Source of the DNA: Mycobacterium gordonae
GTDB lineage: Bacteria; Actinomycetota; Actinomycetes; Mycobacteriales; Mycobacteriaceae
Assembly (NCBI RefSeq): GCF_002101675.1
Contig: NZ_LQOY01000061.1
Coordinates: forward strand, 1 to 53,702
Length of the DNA: 53,702 bases
Reading direction: 5' to 3'
Below the pieces are notes generated by a model. It was not told where the DNA came from and did no database searches. It saw only the letters and a program-made list of their open reading frames with translations. Made by a program: the position numbers and the translations under genes. Positions 11,170 through 19,923 of the stretch are shown here, in pieces. Numbering within the stretch: the first letter of the stretch is position 1; every line of letters begins with the position of its first letter.

Positions 11170-12053
11170 TGACGGGATATGTGGCAAGGCCGGCTGAGTA
11201 CCGGCCCGGCGGCGTGGCCGCAGCTCTGCGGCTGCCACAGGCAATAGCCAATCGGGGTCTGGCGTTCTTCGAGCGTATTGGACATCAGGCCAGCTTTCTG
11301 ATCCTGGCGCTGGGCGCGATCCCGCGGACCATGACCCGATACCGCCGCCACACCGGGGCGATCCTGGTCGACATGATCTGGGGCAACGGGTCATTGATCG
11401 TCGGCGGCGGGACCGTGGGAGTGCTGGTGTTCATGGGCGCCGCGATCGGGGCGTCGGTCGGCATCGAAGGATACGCCGCCCTGGACATGGTCGGAATGGG
11501 GCCGCTGACCGGCTTCATCTCCGCTTACGCCAACACCCGGGAGATGGCGCCGATGATCGCGGCGATCGGATTCGGCGCACAGGCGGGCACCCGGATGACC
11601 GCCGAGATCGGCGCTATGCGAATTTCCGAGGAGATCGATGCCCTTGAAGTACAGGGCATTTCGTCGATTCCGTACGTGGTGACTCCGCGCGTCCTCGCCG
11701 GCGTCTTCACGATCATTCCGCTTTATCTGATGTCGCTGGTCCTGAGTTACCTGTTCTGCTCCCTGGTGGTGAACGTGGTCCACCACCAGTCATCGGGCAC
11801 CTACCACCACTACTTCGATGCGTTCATCCAACCGTCCGACGTGCTGCTCTCGGTGGTCAAGGCAGCCATCTTCGTGCTGTTGATTGTGGCAATCCATTGC
11901 TACGAGGGCTATTACGCGGCCGGTGGTCCCGAAGGCGTCGGCCGGGCCTCGGGCCGTGCGATCCGGGCCAGCCTGATCTCGGTGGTGGTCGCCGACATGG
12001 TGCTCACGTTGGTGTTCTGGGGCAACAATCCGGGCCTGAGGTTGTCGGGGTAG
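11169..12053 (+). CDS. yrbEB: YrbEB-type Mce permease subunit
   Basis: A 294-residue paralogue of the preceding permease. It carries the motif ISEEIDALEVQGISSIPYV, the same coupling element, and several long hydrophobic segments in the C-terminal two thirds. The ATG shares its A with the TGA of yrbEA, so translation is coupled. It would be half of the heterodimeric permease that receives lipid from the Mce tunnel. mceA begins 3 bp after its stop. Confidence 0.93.
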   Translation: MTGYVARPAEYRPGGVAAALRLPQAIANRGLAFFERIGHQASFLILALGAIPRTMTRYRRHTGAILVDMIWGNGSLIVGGGTVGVLVFMGAAIGASVGIEGYAALDMVGMGPLTGFISAYANTREMAPMIAAIGFGAQAGTRMTAEIGAMRISEEIDALEVQGISSIPYVVTPRVLAGVFTIIPLYLMSLVLSYLFCSLVVNVVHHQSSGTYHHYFDAFIQPSDVLLSVVKAAIFVLLIVAIHCYEGYYAAGGPEGVGRASGRAIRASLISVVVADMVLTLVFWGNNPGLRLSG

Positions 12054-12056
12054 CAC

Positions 12057-13049
12057 ATGACGATCCGTAACCTGCTCGCGCGACGGGCGAGCGCCACCAC
12101 CCTGAGGATTCGCGGCCTTGTCGTTGCCGTGCTGTTGGCTGCGGTGGGCAGCGTGCTCTACCAGACCGCCCAGGGATCCTACGACGACACGTTCAAGCTC
12201 ACCGTGATCGCCAACACGATCGGTGAGGGCCTGGCACCCGGCGCCGAAGTCAAGTTCCACGGCCTGGCCATCGGCTCGGTGAAGGAACTGGAATCGGTCG
12301 GCTACAACAGGCAGCGCATGACGGTGGTACTCGATCCGCACCAGGCCGGGGCGCTGACCACCGATACCAAGGCCAGGTTCACCTCGTCGAACGTATTCGG
12401 CACGGCCGCAGTGGAACTCGTCAGCGAGGGCAACGGCCCGCCACTGCGGTCCAACCAGACGCTGGTGATGAGCGCCGACGTGCAGGCCGCATCGATCACC
12501 GGACTGCTACGTCAGGGCCAGAAGCTGAGCCGCAGTTTCGACAACCCGGAGTTCGAGCACGTCATCGAGGTTCTGCGCCGGCACGCCGACATCGTCGAGC
12601 CGCTGGCCCGGGCCGGATCGGACCTGGCCAAGATCATCGCCGACACCAACACCATGCCGGTCGCGCAGTCACTTTCGGTGCTGGCATCGTTCGTGAGCGG
12701 GCTGGGCGATGCGCTTCCAGTGGTCGAACTGAGCACCGGTCTGGTGGACGGGTTGACCCCGCTGGTGGGCCCCGGTGGCATCGAGCGGACCAACCTAGTT
12801 TTCGGCCAGACCGGGCAACTGCTGATTGACGTGGGTCAGCTCGCTGCGCAGAACAACGGCTGGATCGTCCAGTTGGTCAACTCGATCATGAACGTCGGCA
12901 TCCCCGCGTCGTTCGCCGCGGGCAGTCTTGCCCCGGCCTACGACCGGCTGTCGGGCCTGGTCGACCGCGCGGACGGCGCGCTGACGGTGGTCGACGGACA
13001 GGTCCGGCTGCGCACCGAAGTGTCCCTGGACGGCGGACCGCGACGATGA
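12057..13049 (+). CDS. mceA: MceA-type substrate-binding tunnel protein
   Basis: A 330-residue Mce protein: one N-terminal membrane anchor (residues about 17-40), then a MCE/MlaD beta domain with the signature GEGLAPGAEVKFHGLAIGSV, then a long helical region ending in a short tail. In known mycobacterial complexes the A-F subunits form a hexameric tube carrying hydrophobic substrates across the periplasm. It is clearly shorter than the MceA proteins of M. tuberculosis Mce1 (about 450 residues), lacking an extended C-terminus. It is 3 bp from yrbEB and overlaps mceB by 4 nt. Confidence 0.93.
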   Translation: MTIRNLLARRASATTLRIRGLVVAVLLAAVGSVLYQTAQGSYDDTFKLTVIANTIGEGLAPGAEVKFHGLAIGSVKELESVGYNRQRMTVVLDPHQAGALTTDTKARFTSSNVFGTAAVELVSEGNGPPLRSNQTLVMSADVQAASITGLLRQGQKLSRSFDNPEFEHVIEVLRRHADIVEPLARAGSDLAKIIADTNTMPVAQSLSVLASFVSGLGDALPVVELSTGLVDGLTPLVGPGGIERTNLVFGQTGQLLIDVGQLAAQNNGWIVQLVNSIMNVGIPASFAAGSLAPAYDRLSGLVDRADGALTVVDGQVRLRTEVSLDGGPRR

Positions 13050-14050
13050 GAAAGCTTGCAAAGCCGGTATTTTGGCTGACGGTGTTCACCGCGGTGGCCA
13101 CCGTGTGCGCAATCCTGCTGCTGACCGCGCTGCGCAGTCCGGTCAACGGCGCGGTCTCGCACTACACCGCGACGTTCACCGACGTCTCCGGACTGGACGT
13201 GGGCAACGACGTGCGGATCTCCGGAGTGCAGGTAGGCAAGGTGAAGGGTATCCGGCTCGACGGCCGCACCGCCAAGGTCGATTTCACCGCGCTCAACGAA
13301 CATCCGGTGTATCGCAACACCATTGCGGCCGTGCGCTACCAGAACCTGCTGGGCCAGCGCTATGTGGAGCTGGTTCAGACCTCGGCGGGCGGCCAACGTC
13401 TTCCCGACGGTTCCAGCATCCCCGTGGGCCAGACGGTGCCGTCCTTCGATATCACCAAGCTGTTCAACGGATTCCGTCCGGTATTTCAGACGCTCGACGC
13501 GGCCCAGCTCAACCAGTTCGGAGAGAACCTGCTGCGGCTCATCCAGGGTGACGACACCGGCATCGGGCCGGTGCTGCGCGACCTGGACGTCATCTCCAAG
13601 TACGCCGTCAACCGGCAGGCCGTCATCACGGTGCTGTTGCACAACCTCAGTGACCTGTCACATGATCTGGGCGGCAAGTCGCAGCAGCTGTTCGATCTCA
13701 TCAACGCCCTCAACGGTGCGCTGGCGACATTCACATCCAAAGCCGAGCAGTTCCGCACTTCCATCGACATCGAACTGCCGATGATGCGCAGCCTCGTTCG
13801 GGTGCTGCAGACCGCCGAACGCGGCTTCGACGCGTCGACATCTCCGCTCTATGGTCTGACCACCCGACTGTTCCCGCAGACACCCACCGTCATCGCCGGG
13901 CTGTCTCTGGCCCCCACCCTGATCCAGGGCCTGCGCGACTCGCTGGTCGACGACGAGCGACCGGCCTTCACGTGCTCGCACGGTGAAGTCCGCCTGCCCG
14001 GCATCGGCGAAGTGTCCTTCGCTCAGCAGGATTTGGTGGTCTGCCGATGA
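13046..14050 (+). CDS. mceB: MceB-type tunnel protein
   Basis: A 334-residue Mce protein with a membrane anchor at residues about 10-30 and a MCE domain bearing VSGLDVGNDVRISGVQVGKV. A helical needle region follows, with a Cys-containing C-terminus (TCSHGEV and a final VCR). The ATGA overlaps with both neighbours show a tightly coupled operon. It is a subunit of the hexameric lipid conduit; substrate unknown. Confidence 0.93.
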   Translation: MRKLAKPVFWLTVFTAVATVCAILLLTALRSPVNGAVSHYTATFTDVSGLDVGNDVRISGVQVGKVKGIRLDGRTAKVDFTALNEHPVYRNTIAAVRYQNLLGQRYVELVQTSAGGQRLPDGSSIPVGQTVPSFDITKLFNGFRPVFQTLDAAQLNQFGENLLRLIQGDDTGIGPVLRDLDVISKYAVNRQAVITVLLHNLSDLSHDLGGKSQQLFDLINALNGALATFTSKAEQFRTSIDIELPMMRSLVRVLQTAERGFDASTSPLYGLTTRLFPQTPTVIAGLSLAPTLIQGLRDSLVDDERPAFTCSHGEVRLPGIGEVSFAQQDLVVCR

Positions 14051-15054
14051 TCGGCCTGCCGAATCGTCGCGTGCTCGACGATCGCGGCGAGGCCGTCCGC
14101 AATCGCCGCCTCGGCATCGTGGGGGTGTTCGCCATCGTCGTCGCGTTGGTCACCACCGGGCTGGCATACGTCAATCCGGCCGGCCAGGCCAGCTACACCG
14201 CGCACTCGGCCACGTCCGGCGGCGTGCGGGTCGGCGACGAGGTCCGTGTTGCCGGTGTTCCGGTAGGCAAGGTGACCGGGGTCCGGCTGAGCCGGACGCT
14301 TGTCGAGGTGACGTTCGACGCCGACCGCTCGGTGTCGATCGGAAATGATTCGACGCTGGATATCCGGCTGCTGACACCACTCGGCGGTCATTACGTGGCT
14401 CTCGACCCGCAGGGCAATGTGCCATTGGGCCGCAACATCATTCCGCCGCAGCGGGTCAAGACACCGTTCGAGGGCAACGACATCATCCAGGCCGTCACGC
14501 CTTTTCTGCGCGACGTGAACGGGCAGGTCATCCACGACACGTTCACTGAACTCGCCAACGCGACCAACAAATACCCCAATGCGCTGCGTGAGATCCTGCA
14601 GTCCGCCAACGAGTTGACCGGATCGCTGAGCAAGATGAGCGGTGATTTCCACCGCGGCCTGGATTTCGTCAACGACGCCAGCAGCGCGTTCACCTCAGGG
14701 CGTCAGCAACTCACGGCTTTGATCGAGCAGTTTGCGCTGGTCGGGCAGCGCTATACCAGCAAGTCTGTCGACATCGTCGAATTCTTCACGCTGCTCGGCG
14801 AATTGACCCGCATCATCGACCGGGTGATGGTGTTCTACAACCGCGAGCTGGCGCCGTCGGTCAACGGCATCGACGACATCGTCACCGCACTGGTGGCGCA
14901 TCCGGAGCGGGTAGGCAAGGCCAGCGAGGGTTTGACCCAGATCGTGAATGTGTTGTTGCCGATGCTGCAGGGGCACGGTGTCGTCGTGGACCAGAGCAAC
15001 CGGGTGGTGCATGCGCCGGCCGTCTGTCTGCCCAACATGGTGAAGCAGTGCTGA
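14047..15054 (+). CDS. mceC: MceC-type tunnel protein
   Basis: A 335-residue Mce protein: a basic N-terminal segment, a membrane anchor around residues 24-44, a MCE domain with GGVRVGDEVRVAGVPVGKV, and a helical region with repeated short coiled segments. Typical MceC proteins of Mce1 or Mce4 have a further proline-rich extension; this one ends at a KQC tail. It overlaps mceB by 4 nt, and mceD starts 1 nt after its stop. Confidence 0.92.
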   Translation: MIGLPNRRVLDDRGEAVRNRRLGIVGVFAIVVALVTTGLAYVNPAGQASYTAHSATSGGVRVGDEVRVAGVPVGKVTGVRLSRTLVEVTFDADRSVSIGNDSTLDIRLLTPLGGHYVALDPQGNVPLGRNIIPPQRVKTPFEGNDIIQAVTPFLRDVNGQVIHDTFTELANATNKYPNALREILQSANELTGSLSKMSGDFHRGLDFVNDASSAFTSGRQQLTALIEQFALVGQRYTSKSVDIVEFFTLLGELTRIIDRVMVFYNRELAPSVNGIDDIVTALVAHPERVGKASEGLTQIVNVLLPMLQGHGVVVDQSNRVVHAPAVCLPNMVKQC

Positions 15055-15055
15055 T

Positions 15056-16180
15056 ATGAAGAAGAAATCCGCCTGGATCGGTGCCACGGTGCTGGCCGTG
15101 GTTGCCGGAATGGTCGCCCTCGCGGTCACCGGCGCCAAGGTGATGACACCCGCCACCCGGGAGTTGTGTGCCGAATTCAGCGACGCGGTAGGGCTTTACC
15201 CGGGAAACAAGGTGCAGCTGCTGGGCATCGATGTGGGCTCGGTGACGGCGATCGCCAACAAGCCCGATCACGTGCAGGTCGACTTCACCGTGCCCGGCGA
15301 CCTCGAGTTGCCCGCGGATGTCGGGGCCCTCACCTATTCGCAGTCGATTGTCGCCGACCGGCACGTCGAGCTCACCAAGCCCTACGCCGGTGGTCCCAAG
15401 TTCTCCGGCGCGCAGTGCATCAGGCTGGAATCGACGAAGACGCCGATCAGCGTGAGCCAGACCTTCTCTGCGGTCGACAAACTCGCGGGCGCGATCCTGG
15501 GCGACGGGCCGGATCCGGCGAAAGCCCCGGGCGCCCAGGCGATCAACCAGAGTCTGGCAGCGCTGAGCCGCTCACTGGAGGGCACTGGACCAGAGACCAA
15601 CCAGACACTGCGGGATCTGGTGACACTGGTGGGCGACCCCAGCCATGCCGACGCCGAATACCGTCAGTTGCTGGCCAACAGCGAGATCCTGACTTCTGAT
15701 CTATTGGCGCACTGGGACACCTTCACCACGGTGTTGCAGACCTTGCCCGAGAGCCTGCGGATGATCGAGGGCCTGTCCAACGGATTTGGTTCCGCACTGG
15801 CGCATCTCGCCCATTCGCTGCCACTTCTGGTAGATGCGCTGAACCGGTTCGGACCCAGGGCGTACAACAACATCGGCGACAAACTGATCCCGTGGCTGCG
15901 GGATGTCCTCACCGCCTACACCCCGCAGATCGTCGGATTCATCAACGCCTTGCCGCCGGTCACTAATTGGCTTGCCGCGCAATATCAGCCGGCCTGGGGG
16001 TCGCACCGTGTCACATATATCCCGCCGCAGGTTTCGATGTCGCCGGCGCAGGTCAGCACTATTTGCGGCGTGCTGCGCCAGCGCAACGTACCGGGCGCGG
16101 AGGCGGCTTGCGCTCCCGGTGCGAACAACGATGCGGTCACCCTCGGGCTGACCGATCTGCTGCTGGGGGCCGCGTCATGA
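15056..16180 (+). CDS. mceD: MceD-type tunnel protein
   Basis: A 374-residue Mce protein with an N-terminal anchor (residues about 7-28), then a MCE domain containing GLYPGNKVQLLGIDVGSV and a long helical part. Its PVTNWLAAQYQPAW stretch near the C-terminus is often seen in MceD proteins. The final residues are Ala/Gly/Leu rich. The stop overlaps the mceE start (ATGA). It is a subunit of the same conduit. Confidence 0.92.
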   Translation: MKKKSAWIGATVLAVVAGMVALAVTGAKVMTPATRELCAEFSDAVGLYPGNKVQLLGIDVGSVTAIANKPDHVQVDFTVPGDLELPADVGALTYSQSIVADRHVELTKPYAGGPKFSGAQCIRLESTKTPISVSQTFSAVDKLAGAILGDGPDPAKAPGAQAINQSLAALSRSLEGTGPETNQTLRDLVTLVGDPSHADAEYRQLLANSEILTSDLLAHWDTFTTVLQTLPESLRMIEGLSNGFGSALAHLAHSLPLLVDALNRFGPRAYNNIGDKLIPWLRDVLTAYTPQIVGFINALPPVTNWLAAQYQPAWGSHRVTYIPPQVSMSPAQVSTICGVLRQRNVPGAEAACAPGANNDAVTLGLTDLLLGAAS

Positions 16181-17181
16181 TTCGGCGCTGGCTGGTAGCG
16201 ATTTCGTTGGTGGGCGGGTGTCTCCTGTCGGGCTGCTCGCTCGATCCGGCCCGTCTGCCGGTGCCGGGTGCCTATGTGCCAATCGGCAAGTACACCATCA
16301 AGATCGAGTTTTCCAGTGTGCTGAATCTGCCGGCGCGGGCCAAGGTGGACCTCGGCGGGGTCCAGGTGGGTGTCTTGGACCGGGTCCAGCTGGTGGCCAG
16401 CACGGCCGTGGCGTACGTCGACGTCAACAACAGCGTCAAGTTGCCGCAGAACACCCGCGCAGAGCTGCGTCAGGCTACGGTGCTGGGCGACATCTACATT
16501 GCGCTGTTGCCGGCGGACAACCCGGCGCCCAGCCACCTGCACGACGGCGACACCATACCGCTGCGCAATACCGTGCCGGCTGACAATGTCGAGGACATCC
16601 TGCGCTCGGTGTCGAGCCTGGTGACCGGCGGGTCATTGAACACGCTGGAAGAATCGGTGGCCAACTTCAACAAAGCTTTCTCCAAGGATCCCGCCGAGTT
16701 GGATCGGATGCGTCAGAAGCTGGCCGGAATGCTGCGGGACCTGGCGGCCAACCAGGACAAGCTCGACGAGATCCTGGCCAGCACAGAACGTGTCAGCAAC
16801 GGGTTGCTGGCCGAGACCGGAGCCTTCGACCGGCTGATCAACGAAGGGCCGGTGCGACTGCGGGCGATGTCGGCGGTACTGCCCAGCATCGTCCAATTGC
16901 TAGTGTGCGCACAGGATCTGGGCCGTTACGGCGGAGAGTTGTTGGTACCGAATACCCCCGACTTCCTGCAGATGCTGTCCTACATCACGCCCACCGTCCA
17001 GACCATCGCGTCAGCCGACACCTCACTGCCCGCGATGGCCGACAAAATGGTTGCACTGATGCGCGACAAGCTCATTCCGTTCTATAGCAACGGTGGCCCG
17101 CGAGTGAGCGTGTCGGTCGATCCGGGAACCCGCGCGGACGAGGCGATTGCGGCGATGCGGACGATGGGGATGCTGCCATGA
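16177..17181 (+). CDS. mceE: MceE-type lipoprotein (LprK-like)
   Basis: A 334-residue lipoprotein member of the Mce set. The signal peptide ends in the lipobox LLSGC, with Cys20 as the acylated residue; another Cys lies at 15. A MCE domain with LPARAKVDLGGVQVGVLDRV follows. In all mycobacterial mce operons the fifth gene encodes the lipoprotein, which agrees with its place here. The ATG at 16177 overlaps the mceD stop. An open frame beginning at 15967 merely extends upstream within mceD and is rejected as a start. Confidence 0.93.
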   Translation: MIRRWLVAISLVGGCLLSGCSLDPARLPVPGAYVPIGKYTIKIEFSSVLNLPARAKVDLGGVQVGVLDRVQLVASTAVAYVDVNNSVKLPQNTRAELRQATVLGDIYIALLPADNPAPSHLHDGDTIPLRNTVPADNVEDILRSVSSLVTGGSLNTLEESVANFNKAFSKDPAELDRMRQKLAGMLRDLAANQDKLDEILASTERVSNGLLAETGAFDRLINEGPVRLRAMSAVLPSIVQLLVCAQDLGRYGGELLVPNTPDFLQMLSYITPTVQTIASADTSLPAMADKMVALMRDKLIPFYSNGGPRVSVSVDPGTRADEAIAAMRTMGMLP

Positions 17182-18143
17182 AATTCAATGCCGGGGTAAC
17201 CGTGGCGATTCTCGTTGTGGCAACGCTGCTGGGCGCGGGGTATCTCACGTTCGGAGTGCTCAAGGTGGAACCCACTGCCCAACCCACCCGGCTCACGCTG
17301 ATGCTCGACAATTCCGGTGGGTTGATGCCCACGTCGCAGGTGACGATGCGCGGCATCAGGGTCGGCAAGGTGTCCGGAATCCGCACCACGGCAAGCGGAC
17401 TGAAGGTCTCAATCGACCTCGACCCGGGGCATTCGATCCCCGCGGACAGCGCGATCAGCATCCAAAACCTGTCGCTGGTCGGCGAGCAGTACATCGACTT
17501 CAAGCCGGAACACATCGCGCCGCCCTATTTCAGCGACGGCACCGTGATTCCCGCCGAGCGGGTGGCATCCGCGGTCACCGTGAGCGACCTGCTGACCAAG
17601 GCCAATGCGCTGCTGTCGGTGCTCAACCCGACGTACGTCAACAATATCGTCGGCACCGTGTCGCAGGTATTCTCCGGCAACGACGCCGCCATCGACGCGT
17701 TGGCCGCCACTGCGGGCGGGGCCGCCAAGATCGAGCGCGACAACAAGCAGATGCTCGCCGCACTCTTCGGCAACCTTGCCACGCTGACCGGCAACATCAG
17801 CGACCAGGACGTCGGCGGAGTGCTCAGCCGGAGCGGGAAGTTGCTGCCGAGCTCGATCTCGGCGCTGGCCGGGCTGACCCACGAGGTCGACGTGTATGCC
17901 CGCGCCGGCGATGGGGTGTTCGCCCCCGGCGCCCCGGTCCCCGCCTTGGTAGCCAACCTCAGGCGGTACCTCGACATGCTGTCCGGGCCGCTGAGCACCT
18001 TCGCGGCGGCACTGGAGCCGGCGACCGCGCCACTGCGCGGATTGAAGGTCGACGCAGGGCATTTCGTCGACGTGTGGGAGTCGACTTTCAGTGCTGCAGG
18101 CGAAGTTCGTGTGCAGGTGAGCGTTCCGGAGGGACACCGATGA
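17178..18143 (+). CDS. mceF: MceF-type tunnel protein, short form
   Basis: A 321-residue Mce protein with an anchor at residues about 5-27, a MCE domain with NSGGLMPTSQVTMRGIRVGKV, and a helical domain. It lacks the long, often proline-rich C-terminal extension of M. tuberculosis MceF proteins (430-560 residues), so the distal tip of the conduit may differ. It overlaps mceE and the Mce-associated gene by 4 nt each. Confidence 0.92.
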   Translation: MKFNAGVTVAILVVATLLGAGYLTFGVLKVEPTAQPTRLTLMLDNSGGLMPTSQVTMRGIRVGKVSGIRTTASGLKVSIDLDPGHSIPADSAISIQNLSLVGEQYIDFKPEHIAPPYFSDGTVIPAERVASAVTVSDLLTKANALLSVLNPTYVNNIVGTVSQVFSGNDAAIDALAATAGGAAKIERDNKQMLAALFGNLATLTGNISDQDVGGVLSRSGKLLPSSISALAGLTHEVDVYARAGDGVFAPGAPVPALVANLRRYLDMLSGPLSTFAAALEPATAPLRGLKVDAGHFVDVWESTFSAAGEVRVQVSVPEGHR

Positions 18144-18796
18144 GTGACACGTTGCTTGATGAGATGGAGACGGTCGACGAGGTCGTGGTCACCGAGGAGA
18201 CCGAGGAGGCTGCCGAAACCCCGCCGGATCGGTTGCGCCGGAAGCGATCCTGGCTGGTGGCACTGGCTGTCATCGCGATCGTGGCGGCCGGGTGGTTCGG
18301 GTTCGACAAGTATCGCCACGTGTCCGGCGAGCTGGCTGCGTTGCGCCAGAGCGAATCAGATCGCGATGCCGCCGCCAAGCTCGCCCGGGACTATGCGCTG
18401 AAGTCCCTGACCTACACCTTCGAGGACCCCGACGCCTTCTTCCGTTCGGTCGAAGACGGTGTGTCCCAGACGCTGAAGGACAAGTACGTCAACGCCACCG
18501 AACTGCTCAAGGGCATCATGATGCAGGCGCAGGTGACGTCCTCCGGTGAAGTGCTCGCCACCGACGCGGTGGTCCAGCCTGGGCAGGTGTATCAGGTGGT
18601 GGTGTCGGCCGCGCAGACGACACGCAACTTGCAGAACCCGAAGTCGCGGGTGTCGCTCATCCTGTTGCAGGTCACCGTCAACAAGGCGGGGGAGCGGTGG
18701 CAGGTGTCCGACATCGGGCCGAAGACCGGTAGTCACGTGGGTACGGATCCCGTCGGCCCGCTGGAGCCCGGCACGGGACCGGGGCCCGGTCGCTGA
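18140..18796 (+). CDS. Mce-associated membrane protein (Mam/Mas type)
   Basis: A 218-residue protein with an acidic N-terminus (about 30 residues, very Glu/Asp rich), a single membrane segment at about 37-55 and an extracytoplasmic domain rich in beta-like and short helical stretches. It ends in a Gly/Pro tail. This arrangement, at the end of a mce operon, is that of Mce-associated proteins, which stabilise Mce complexes. The ATG overlaps the mceF stop (ATGA). Only one such gene is present, while Mce1 and Mce4 operons have two or more. Confidence 0.88.
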   Translation: MSDTLLDEMETVDEVVVTEETEEAAETPPDRLRRKRSWLVALAVIAIVAAGWFGFDKYRHVSGELAALRQSESDRDAAAKLARDYALKSLTYTFEDPDAFFRSVEDGVSQTLKDKYVNATELLKGIMMQAQVTSSGEVLATDAVVQPGQVYQVVVSAAQTTRNLQNPKSRVSLILLQVTVNKAGERWQVSDIGPKTGSHVGTDPVGPLEPGTGPGPGR

Positions 18797-18867
18797 CGTT
18801 TAGCGGCCTCGGCCGGTCACACCCGTCACTTCTGCATCTGTCTTCCGGGGCATGACATCGTCTGAAA

Positions 18868-18879
18868 GGTGATATCACC
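18868..18879. promoter_or_regulatory. Perfect 12-bp palindrome upstream of the hicB-like pair
   Basis: GGTGATATCACC is its own reverse complement. A related half (GCGATATCG) follows at 18881-18889. It lies 27 bp before the small ORF and about 130 bp before the HicB-like start. HicB proteins with a ribbon-helix-helix domain bind such palindromes to repress their own transcription, so autoregulation is a reasonable inference. Confidence 0.5.
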
Positions 18880-18905
18880 GGCGATATCGACTTCGTGAAG
18901 GAGTC

Positions 18906-19013
18906 ATGCCGAAGTTTCCCGGTGCCAATGTGACTGTTGTGACCAAGCCGGCAGCGGCGCGGCCGGTAGTGACTGGTGACTCCGGCGATCGCGTGCTACC
19001 CAGTTCGGCGTGA
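18906..19013 (+). CDS. Small ORF (35 aa) translationally overlapping the hicB-like gene
   Basis: ATG at 18906, preceded by AAGGAG (only 2 nt away, closer than usual), encodes a 35-residue basic, Val/Ala/Pro-rich peptide beginning MPKFPGANVT. Its TGA overlaps the GTG start of the HicB-like gene by 4 nt (GTGA). It does not resemble a HicA toxin, which has about 60 residues with a Gly-His core. It may be a real small protein, a leader peptide coupling translation, or chance. Function unknown. Confidence 0.35.
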   Translation: MPKFPGANVTVVTKPAAARPVVTGDSGDRVLPSSA

Positions 19014-19366
19014 ACCGCTACACGTTCCGCGTCGAATGGTGTCCGGAATACCATGAATACCTGGCCAAGTGCCTCGAGCTCCCGTTTCTGACCGAGCGAG
19101 CGCCGATGGCTCAACAGGCCGTCGCACTGGTGACCCAGGCGGTCGAACAGCACCTTGAGACCTGCCGGGAGGAGGGGAGTGAGGCGCCGCCGCCGCTGAC
19201 CGAGCGTGACTACAGCGGCACCTTCGTCGTCCGGACGTCGCGGGCGTTACACACCCGGCTCGCCATCGAAGCCACCGAACAAGGCGTCTCGATGAATCAG
19301 TGGGTGGTACAACAGCTTTCGGGCCGTCAGTCGAAGAACAGCTTCGGTGAGCTCTTCTTCGACTGA
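19010..19366 (+). CDS. HicB-family antitoxin-like protein (orphan)
   Basis: A 118-residue protein with two parts. An N-terminal HicB partial RNase-H-like fold starts YTFRVEWCPEYHEYLAKC (residues 4-21). A C-terminal ribbon-helix-helix region contains RALHTRLAIEATEQGVSMNQW (about 78-98). HicB normally neutralises the mRNA interferase HicA and represses the operon. No HicA-like frame lies on either side, so it looks like a solitary DNA-binding regulator. The start is GTG, coupled to the small ORF upstream. It converges on the coiled-coil gene with a 16-bp gap. Confidence 0.8.
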   Translation: MNRYTFRVEWCPEYHEYLAKCLELPFLTERAPMAQQAVALVTQAVEQHLETCREEGSEAPPPLTERDYSGTFVVRTSRALHTRLAIEATEQGVSMNQWVVQQLSGRQSKNSFGELFFD

Positions 19367-19382
19367 CGGCCCAGAGTCGCGG

Positions 19383-19829
19383 TCAGGTGCGTGCGCCGCG
19401 GTAGTGGTCGGTGTCGCCGTAGGAACCTTCGCGGGTGACGACCTCGTCTCGGGTCTGGGACTGTTCGGCGTTCTCGAGCCTGGTGTGGGGGTCGATGGTG
19501 TCGGCCCGCTTCCACTGCTCATCGAGCTGCTCTCGCGACGTCGCCGCCTCGCTCTGATGCGCCGCCGCCCGATCCTGCAGACGCTTGGCTTCGGCGGCCT
19601 TGGCCTCCGCCTCCGCCTGGGCGGCACGGGCCCGCGCGGCCGTCTCCTCGGCCAGCGCCTCGCGGCGCTCGACCCGGGCGGATTCCACTCTGGCCTGCTC
19701 GCGGATCTCCTCGGCCTGCTGGATCTGCCGACGTCGCTTGGCCTTCGACGACACGACGATCAGTGCGGCGATCACCGCTATGACGACTAGGGCGGCGATC
19801 ACGATCAAGACGATATTGCCGGTACTCAT
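19383..19829 (-). CDS. Membrane-anchored coiled-coil protein
   Basis: A 148-residue protein with an N-terminal hydrophobic helix (residues about 5-27, Ile/Val/Ala rich) followed by a basic KAKRRR stop-transfer sequence. A long Glu/Ala/Arg/Gln-rich stretch (about 33-110) has clear heptad character and the C-terminus is charged. The topology puts the coil in the cytoplasm. The ATG at 19829 has GGAG 7 nt upstream; earlier in-frame ATGs lack this. It lies 94 bp downstream of the kelch-kinase gene on the same strand and may be its cotranscribed partner or substrate, which is inference. I do not recognise a named family. Confidence 0.78.
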   Translation of the reverse strand: MSTGNIVLIVIAALVVIAVIAALIVVSSKAKRRRQIQQAEEIREQARVESARVERREALAEETAARARAAQAEAEAKAAEAKRLQDRAAAHQSEAATSREQLDEQWKRADTIDPHTRLENAEQSQTRDEVVTREGSYGDTDHYRGART

Positions 19830-19923
19830 GGTGAGCTCCATTGATAGACGGTTTGCTGCTGTGCGGTAGCCGTCTGGAGCGGATCCCCATATTCCACAAA
19901 AATAAAACAAGCGCGCGGTGGTG

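Noticed and set aside
17147..18796. A single 549-codon frame that might fuse mceF and the Mce-associated gene
   Set aside because: Its first part is out of register with MceF; only the end from 18140 is the Mce-associated protein.
10273..18796. Assignment as the cholesterol importer Mce4
   Set aside because: The proteins are too short, the associated-gene content differs, and mce4 lies elsewhere in M. tuberculosis. I leave the class number open.
18797..19010. A hicA toxin gene beside hicB
   Set aside because: No frame of about 60 codons with HicA features was found on either side; the 35-codon ORF does not resemble it.
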